From: JBBRUG01 sp038247995
GTDB taxonomy: Bacteria; Chloroflexota; Chloroflexia; Chloroflexales; Chloroflexaceae
Direction: 5' to 3'
Assembly (NCBI GenBank): GCA_038247995.1
Contig: JBBRUG010000275.1
Coordinates: 1 to 8,471, forward strand
Length of the DNA stretch: 8,471 bases
Positions 4,933 to 8,471 of this stretch are shown here, one piece after another (position 1 is the stretch's first letter; every line of letters starts with the position of its first letter). Both the position numbers and the translations under genes were made by a program. The notes beneath the pieces are model-generated. The model saw only the letters and a program-made list of their open reading frames with translations. It had not been told where the DNA came from and did not search any database.

Positions 4933-6087
4933 ATGACTTACGCCCCAACCCCGGCCGACAACTTCACCTTTGGCCTCTGGACGGTCGGCAACAGCGGGCG
5001 CGACCCGTTTGGCGAGCCGGTGCGCCCCCCGCGCAGTCCGGTTGAGCTCGTGCACCTGCTGGCTGAGGTGGGCGCCTACGGCGTCAACTTCCACGATAAC
5101 GACCTCGTGCCGATCGACGCCACGCCCGCCGAACGCGACCGGATTGTGCGCGACTTCACCGCAGCCCTGCGCGAAACCGGCCTGGTGGTGCCGATGGCCA
5201 CCACCAATCTGTTCAGCGACCCGGCCTTCAAGGACGGCGCCTTTACCAGCAACGACCCGACCGTGCGCGCCTACGCGCTGCAAAAGACCATGCGCGCCAT
5301 CGACCTCGGCGTAGAATGCGACGCGAAAACGTATGTCTTCTGGGGCGGGCGCGAGGGCGTCGAGACGGATGCCGCCAAAAACCCGACCGAGGGCCTCAAG
5401 CGTTTCCGCGAAGCGCTCAACTTCCTCTGCGCCTACGTCACCGACCAGGGCTACGACCTGCAGTTCGCCCTGGAACCGAAGCCCAACGAGCCGCGCGGCG
5501 ACATCTACCTCGCCACCGTCGGCCACGCGCTCGCCTTCATCACCACGCTCGATCAGCCTGACATGGTCGGCCTCAACCCCGAAGTTGCCCACGAAACGAT
5601 GGCCGGACTGAACTTCCTGCACGGTGTCGCGCAGGCCTGGGAGATGGGCAAGCTGTTCCACATCGACCTGAACGACCAGGCGCCCGGTCGCTACGACCAG
5701 GATTTCCGCTTCGGGGCAGTCAACCCCAAGAGCGCCTTTTTCCTGGTGAAATTTCTGGAAGATGTGGGCTACACCGGCTCGCGCCACTTCGACGCGCACG
5801 CCTACCGCACCGAGGATGTGGCCGGGGTGAAGGACTTTGCCCGCGGCTGTATGCGTACGTACCTGATCCTGAAGGAAAAAGCGGCGCAGTGGAACGCCGA
5901 CCGGGAGATCCAGGCGTTGCTGGCCGACATCAATGCCGGCGACCAGACGCCGCACATCTACAGCCCGGCGGCCGCCGAAGCGCTCAAAGCCCAGCCCTTC
6001 GACCGGGTCGCCCTCGGTTCCCGCGGCCTCGCCTACGAACGGCTCGACCAACTTACGGTGGAAGTATTGCTTGGCGTGCGCGGGTGA
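4933..6087 (+). CDS. xylA: Xylose isomerase, class I (actinobacterial type)
   Basis: XylA interconverts D-xylose and D-xylulose (and D-glucose and D-fructose) in the cytoplasm with two divalent metals, normally as a homotetramer. The 384 residues align with the Streptomyces/Actinoplanes enzymes without net offset, so catalytic residues keep their textbook numbers: His54 and Asp57 in FHDND, Trp16, Phe94, Trp137, Glu181 and Lys183 in EPKPNEPRGD, Glu217 and His220 in NPEVAHE, Asp245, Asp255 and Asp257 in YDQD, and Asp287 in HFD. Phe26, which reaches into the neighbouring subunit, is present. Position 253 is Arg. Position 219 is Ala where Streptomyces has Gly. The C-terminal arm ending ERLDQLTVEVLLGVRG is complete. 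The ATG at 4933 has AAGGA 8 nt upstream. The gene leads a xylA-xylB pair; no transporter or xylR regulator is in the window. Confidence 0.97.
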   Translation: MTYAPTPADNFTFGLWTVGNSGRDPFGEPVRPPRSPVELVHLLAEVGAYGVNFHDNDLVPIDATPAERDRIVRDFTAALRETGLVVPMATTNLFSDPAFKDGAFTSNDPTVRAYALQKTMRAIDLGVECDAKTYVFWGGREGVETDAAKNPTEGLKRFREALNFLCAYVTDQGYDLQFALEPKPNEPRGDIYLATVGHALAFITTLDQPDMVGLNPEVAHETMAGLNFLHGVAQAWEMGKLFHIDLNDQAPGRYDQDFRFGAVNPKSAFFLVKFLEDVGYTGSRHFDAHAYRTEDVAGVKDFARGCMRTYLILKEKAAQWNADREIQALLADINAGDQTPHIYSPAAAEALKAQPFDRVALGSRGLAYERLDQLTVEVLLGVRG

Positions 6088-6104
6088 GAGCGAGGGTCAA
6101 TCTG

Positions 6105-6131
6105 CAGATTGCACAGATTGCGCAGATAAAG
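6105..6131. repeat. 9-bp tandem repeat (CAGATTGCR), three units
   Basis: CAGATTGCA (6105), CAGATTGCG (6114) and the partial CAGATAAAG (6123) form a 9-bp periodic array that starts 17 bp after the xylA stop. It is the first of three short-period arrays filling the xylA-xylB spacer. Confidence 0.7.
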
Positions 6132-6150
6132 AAGCGGGCAGCGGCGCAGC

Positions 6151-6171
6151 GGGCGTGGGGCGTGGGGCGTA
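6151..6171. repeat. 7-bp tandem repeat (GGGCGTG), three units
   Basis: GGGCGTG at 6151 and 6158, then GGGCGTA at 6165. The reverse complement (CACGCCC) resembles the CACGCAC array after aat at 2798. It has only three G-runs, so it is not a canonical quadruplex. Confidence 0.7.
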
Positions 6172-6180
6172 GAAGAGCCG

Positions 6181-6326
6181 CCTCAGTGTCCTCAGCAACC
6201 TCAGTGCCGTCAGTGGCCTCAGCAGTGGCCTCAGCCCGCTCAGTGATCCTGGGAGATGGGAAGAAGGGGGATCGGGTTCAGCCCTCAGTGTCCTCAGCAA
6301 CCTCAGTCCGGCTCAGTGATTCTGGG
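6181..6326. repeat. CCTCAG-based 9-bp repeats with a duplicated 25-bp block in the xylB leader
   Basis: Units of the form CCTCAGYRN repeat with a 9-bp period from 6181 (one unit is 12 bp). An identical 25-bp block occurs at 6181-6205 and 6283-6307. A 16-bp block, GCTCAGTGATYCTGGG, follows at 6238-6253 and again at 6311-6326 with one mismatch. After each comes a GGAAGAA-like segment, at about 6259 and at 6332; the second is the xylB Shine-Dalgarno. The second copy lacks about 30 bp between the two blocks. The core TCAGTG is the reverse complement of the CACTGA repeats at 490-555. Confidence 0.88.
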
Positions 6327-6331
6327 CGCTT

Positions 6332-6337
6332 GGAAGA
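6332..6337 (+). promoter_or_regulatory. Shine-Dalgarno GGAAGA fixing the xylB start at 6345
   Basis: GGAAGA ends 7 nt before the ATG at 6345. The frame is open far upstream, back into xylA, so length alone would misplace the start. This site, and the fact that the FGGY N-terminal strand YLLGLDIGTS begins right after the ATG, decide it. Confidence 0.75.
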
Positions 6338-6344
6338 ATTAGCA

Positions 6345-7850
6345 ATGTACCTCCTCGGTCTTGATATCGGCACATCCGGCGCGAAGGCGCTCCTCTGCGA
6401 CACCCACGGCGCAGGCATTGTTACGGCAACGGCAGAATACCCACGCTCAATGCCCCAACCGCTTTGGAGTGAGCAGGCGCCGGAGGATTGGTGGCGTGGC
6501 GCACGCGAGGCTATTCAGGTCGTGCTGCGCAGCGCGGGCGTCGATGGAGCGCAGGTTGTGGGGCTGGGCCTCACCGGCCAGATGCATGGCGCGGTCTTCC
6601 TCGACGCCCACGACAAAGTTATCCGCCCGGCTCTACTCTGGAACGATCAGCGCACAGCCGCCGAGTGTGCCGCGATCACGGCCCAGGTTGGCGCCGAACG
6701 CCTGATCGCAATTGCCGGTAATCCTGCCCTCACCGGCTTTCAGGCGCCGAAGATTCTCTGGTTGCGCAACCACGAGCCGGAGCACTACGCTCGGATCAAG
6801 CGCGTACTGCTGCCCAAGGACTACATTCGGCTCAGGCTCACCGGCGTGGCCGCCGCCGACGCCTCGGACGCTGCCGGTACGCTCCTGCTCGACCTGCGTA
6901 CTCGTGATTGGAGTGCGGAAATCCTTCAGGCGCTGGAGATTCCGCGGGCGTGGTTGCCTGATGTGGTAGAAGGGCCGGAAGTGACCGGTGGGCTGTTGGC
7001 CGAGGTTGCCGCCGAACTAGGCTTGCCGGTCGGCTTGCCGGTGATCGCTGGAGGTGGCGATAATGCGGCGGCGGCTGTGGGCACCGGGATCGTGCGCAGT
7101 GGTGTGATCAGCAGCAGCATCGGCACCAGTGGCGTGCTGTTCGCCCACGCCGACCAGATCGCGCTCGATCCGCAAGGGCGCCTGCATACCTTCTGTCACG
7201 CTGTGCCCGGCCAGTACCATCTGATGGCCGTTACCCTGGCGGCGGGCGGCTCATTCCAATGGCTTCGCAATACCTTGCGCCAGGCCGGTCTGGCCGATCT
7301 GAGTTATAACGACCTGGTTGGGCTTGCCGCCACTGTGCCGATTGGCGCCGAGGGGTTGATCTTTCTGCCCTACCTAAGCGGCGAGCGCACACCGCACCTC
7401 GATCCACTGGCGCGTGGTGCATTCATCGGTCTGACGGCGCGGCATACGCTGGCGCACATGACTCGCGCCGTAATGGAAGGCGTGGTCTATTCGCTGCGTG
7501 ACGGATTGGAAATCATGCGCGAGCTAGGGTTGCCGATCAGCGATGTACGCGCTACCGGCGGCGGCGGCAAGAGCGCGCTCTGGCGCCAGATGCAGGCCGA
7601 TATCTATGGCGCTCCAGTCACAACATTGGTCGCGGAAGAAGGGCCGGCGTACGGCGCGGCGCTGCTGGCCGGGGTTGGTGCCGGTGTATTCACCGATGTC
7701 GGCGCTGCAGTCGAACAATGTGTTGTGGTGGGGAGTGTAACTCAGCCCGACTCGGCGGCGCAGGCGCGCTATGCCGCAGTTTATGCGATCTACCGCAAAC
7801 TGTACGGGCAACTGCGCCCAAGCATGGTCGAACTAGCGCAACTGGCGTAA
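6345..7850 (+). CDS. xylB: Xylulokinase (FGGY family carbohydrate kinase)
   Basis: XylB phosphorylates D-xylulose with ATP to D-xylulose 5-phosphate, the step after XylA, and feeds the pentose phosphate pathway. At 501 residues it is close to the family norm (about 480-500). The N-terminal FGGY domain has the phosphate-binding LGLDIGTSGAKALL (Asp7), the xylulokinase hallmark GLTGQMHG (76-82, Met80 and His81 contacting sugar), LLWNDQRT (97-104) and LLPKDYIRLRLTG. The C-terminal domain has GGGDNAAAAVG with the catalytic base Asp239 (Asp233 in E. coli XylB), SSSIGTSGV for ATP phosphate, FLPYLSGERTPHLDP (340-354) and the adenine-binding ATGGGGKSALWRQMQAD (403-419). The start at 6345 is chosen from its Shine-Dalgarno; a 653-residue reading from 5889 overlaps xylA and translates repeats. 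The 257-bp spacer from xylA is unusually long for an operon pair but has no recognised promoter or terminator. Confidence 0.96.
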   Translation: MYLLGLDIGTSGAKALLCDTHGAGIVTATAEYPRSMPQPLWSEQAPEDWWRGAREAIQVVLRSAGVDGAQVVGLGLTGQMHGAVFLDAHDKVIRPALLWNDQRTAAECAAITAQVGAERLIAIAGNPALTGFQAPKILWLRNHEPEHYARIKRVLLPKDYIRLRLTGVAAADASDAAGTLLLDLRTRDWSAEILQALEIPRAWLPDVVEGPEVTGGLLAEVAAELGLPVGLPVIAGGGDNAAAAVGTGIVRSGVISSSIGTSGVLFAHADQIALDPQGRLHTFCHAVPGQYHLMAVTLAAGGSFQWLRNTLRQAGLADLSYNDLVGLAATVPIGAEGLIFLPYLSGERTPHLDPLARGAFIGLTARHTLAHMTRAVMEGVVYSLRDGLEIMRELGLPISDVRATGGGGKSALWRQMQADIYGAPVTTLVAEEGPAYGAALLAGVGAGVFTDVGAAVEQCVVVGSVTQPDSAAQARYAAVYAIYRKLYGQLRPSMVELAQLA

Positions 7851-7885
7851 GCAAAACCCCACGCCCCATTCTGCCTGACGTGCCC

Positions 7886-7910
7886 CGATTTCGCTGCTGA
7901 GGCGAAGTTT
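7886..7910 (+). terminator. Weak stem-loop after xylB, possible 3' end
   Basis: TTCGC (7890-7894) and GCGAA (7902-7906) pair across a 7-nt loop. The stem can extend by A-T and G-T pairs to about 8 bp, and only GTTT follows. It begins some 36 nt after the xylB stop, between convergent genes. A smaller GCCT/AGGC stem lies at 7925-7936. Neither has a proper U-run. The 140-bp gap to the next gene holds nothing else I recognise. Confidence 0.25.
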
Positions 7911-7990
7911 CAAACAGCTTTCCAGCCTGCGTAGGCAAAGCCCAATTTAGGGTGTAAAACCTGCCTCCTGAAACACTTTGCTTCAGCGCA

Positions 7991-8471
7991 CTACTCCTTG
8001 CCGCCCTTTAGCAACTGGCGCAAGCCAACTACACCGACAACCAGGCCGGCGAGGAAACCGGTAAACAGCTTACGCCCCGCCGCCTGATTCAGGGCCGCGT
8101 CGGGCTGGGTTGCGCCGACCGGCACAGGCGTGGCAACCTCAAGCTGCGTTGCATCCGTTACGCTGAGCGGCTCGTCAGCGTCGATAAATACTGCATGCGC
8201 CGAGGGCACGATCTGCGCGCCGAAACTGTTTGCATACACCTGAGTGAATTCGGCGCCCAAAAACAAGATCTGCGCCGAGTAATAGACCCACAAAAGTATT
8301 GCTACAAATGATCCGGCCGCCCCATACACCGAAACCGTCGCGCCGCTGATTAAGAAGGTATTCAGCGCCCAACGCCCAATCACAAAAAGGAGCGCCGTTA
8401 CTGTCGCGCCAACCCAAACATCGCGCCATTGCACTTCAACGTCGGGCACCACTTTGAAGATCGCAGCAAAC
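7991..8471 (-). CDS. YihY/virulence factor BrkB family membrane protein, C-terminal part (start outside window)
   Basis: The frame is open to the window edge and reads FAAIFKVVPDVEVQWRDVWVGA at its start. This is the segment before the fifth or sixth helix of YihY/BrkB proteins, integral inner-membrane proteins whose function is not settled. The family signature follows: a membrane helix (TALLFVIGRW), SVYGAAGSFVAILLWVYYSAQILFLGAEFTQVYA split across a turn and the last core helix. After the core comes a ~50-residue hydrophilic linker and one more predicted helix, KLFTGFLAGLVVGVVGLRQLL, close to the C-terminus KGGKE. That extra helix is absent from many family members. A GTG at 8452 is an internal Val codon within the conserved motif, not the start. 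The gene converges on xylB. Older annotations calling such proteins ribonuclease BN are considered wrong for this family. Confidence 0.9.
   Translation of the reverse strand, partial: FAAIFKVVPDVEVQWRDVWVGATVTALLFVIGRWALNTFLISGATVSVYGAAGSFVAILLWVYYSAQILFLGAEFTQVYANSFGAQIVPSAHAVFIDADEPLSVTDATQLEVATPVPVGATQPDAALNQAAGRKLFTGFLAGLVVGVVGLRQLLKGGKE

Noticed and set aside
4822..6051. 409-codon open frame on the minus strand opposite xylA
   Set aside because: It is the antisense shadow of a strongly GC3-biased gene. The product is a Val/Gly/Arg-rich string with no recognisable domain, while the plus strand encodes a complete XylA.
5889..6344. N-terminal extension of xylB that would give a 653-residue protein
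   Set aside because: It overlaps about 200 bp of xylA in another frame and translates the spacer repeats. The FGGY domain begins exactly at the ATG at 6345, which has its own Shine-Dalgarno.

Overview
The window reads as a stretch of ordinary chromosome from a GC-rich (roughly 60%) bacterium, most likely a Chloroflexota member of the Chloroflexia (Roseiflexus/Kouleothrix-like). This is an inference. It rests on the combination of a short-form Aat, an actinobacterial-type class I XylA, a secreted trypsin ending in an FLPxL tail, and spacers filled with short-period direct repeats. No rRNA, tRNA, CRISPR, phage gene or transposase is visible.

Layout. (a) 2-487 (+): the 3' end of purL. (b) 490-555: a spacer with six CACTGA repeats. 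(c) 596-2779 (+): three genes in a row, a DUF1444 protein, a seven-segment membrane protein of unknown function, and aat (leucyl/phenylalanyl-tRNA-protein transferase), with only 3 bp between the last two. (d) 2780-3131: a gene-free spacer made of 7-, 10-, 8- and 17-bp tandem repeats plus a stem-loop, between convergent genes. (e) 3132-4031 (-): a secreted trypsin-like protease with a complete catalytic apparatus. (f) 4194-4769 (+): a probable 59-residue unknown protein and a short DUF1269 protein with a strong Shine-Dalgarno and a GTG start. (g) 4770-4932: a structured leader upstream of xylA, with two perfect hairpins overlapping a canonical G-quadruplex motif. (h) 4933-7850 (+): xylA and xylB, separated by 257 bp of repeats. 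(i) 7991-8471 (-): the C-terminal part of a YihY/BrkB-family membrane protein, cut by the window edge.

How the genes work together. XylA and XylB are two consecutive steps, D-xylose to D-xylulose to D-xylulose 5-phosphate, feeding the pentose phosphate pathway. Aat tags proteins for the ClpS/ClpAP N-degron route. PurL is de novo purine synthesis. The other genes are not functionally linked in any way the sequence shows.

No new multi-gene system is evident. The points most worth a second look are the mutually exclusive G-quadruplex/hairpin folds before xylA, the duplicated repeat leader (including its Shine-Dalgarno-like segment) before xylB, repeat families recurring in opposite orientation in different spacers, and a bacterial trypsin with Tyr at position 225 (the Na+-activation residue) and no basic residue at its activation site.
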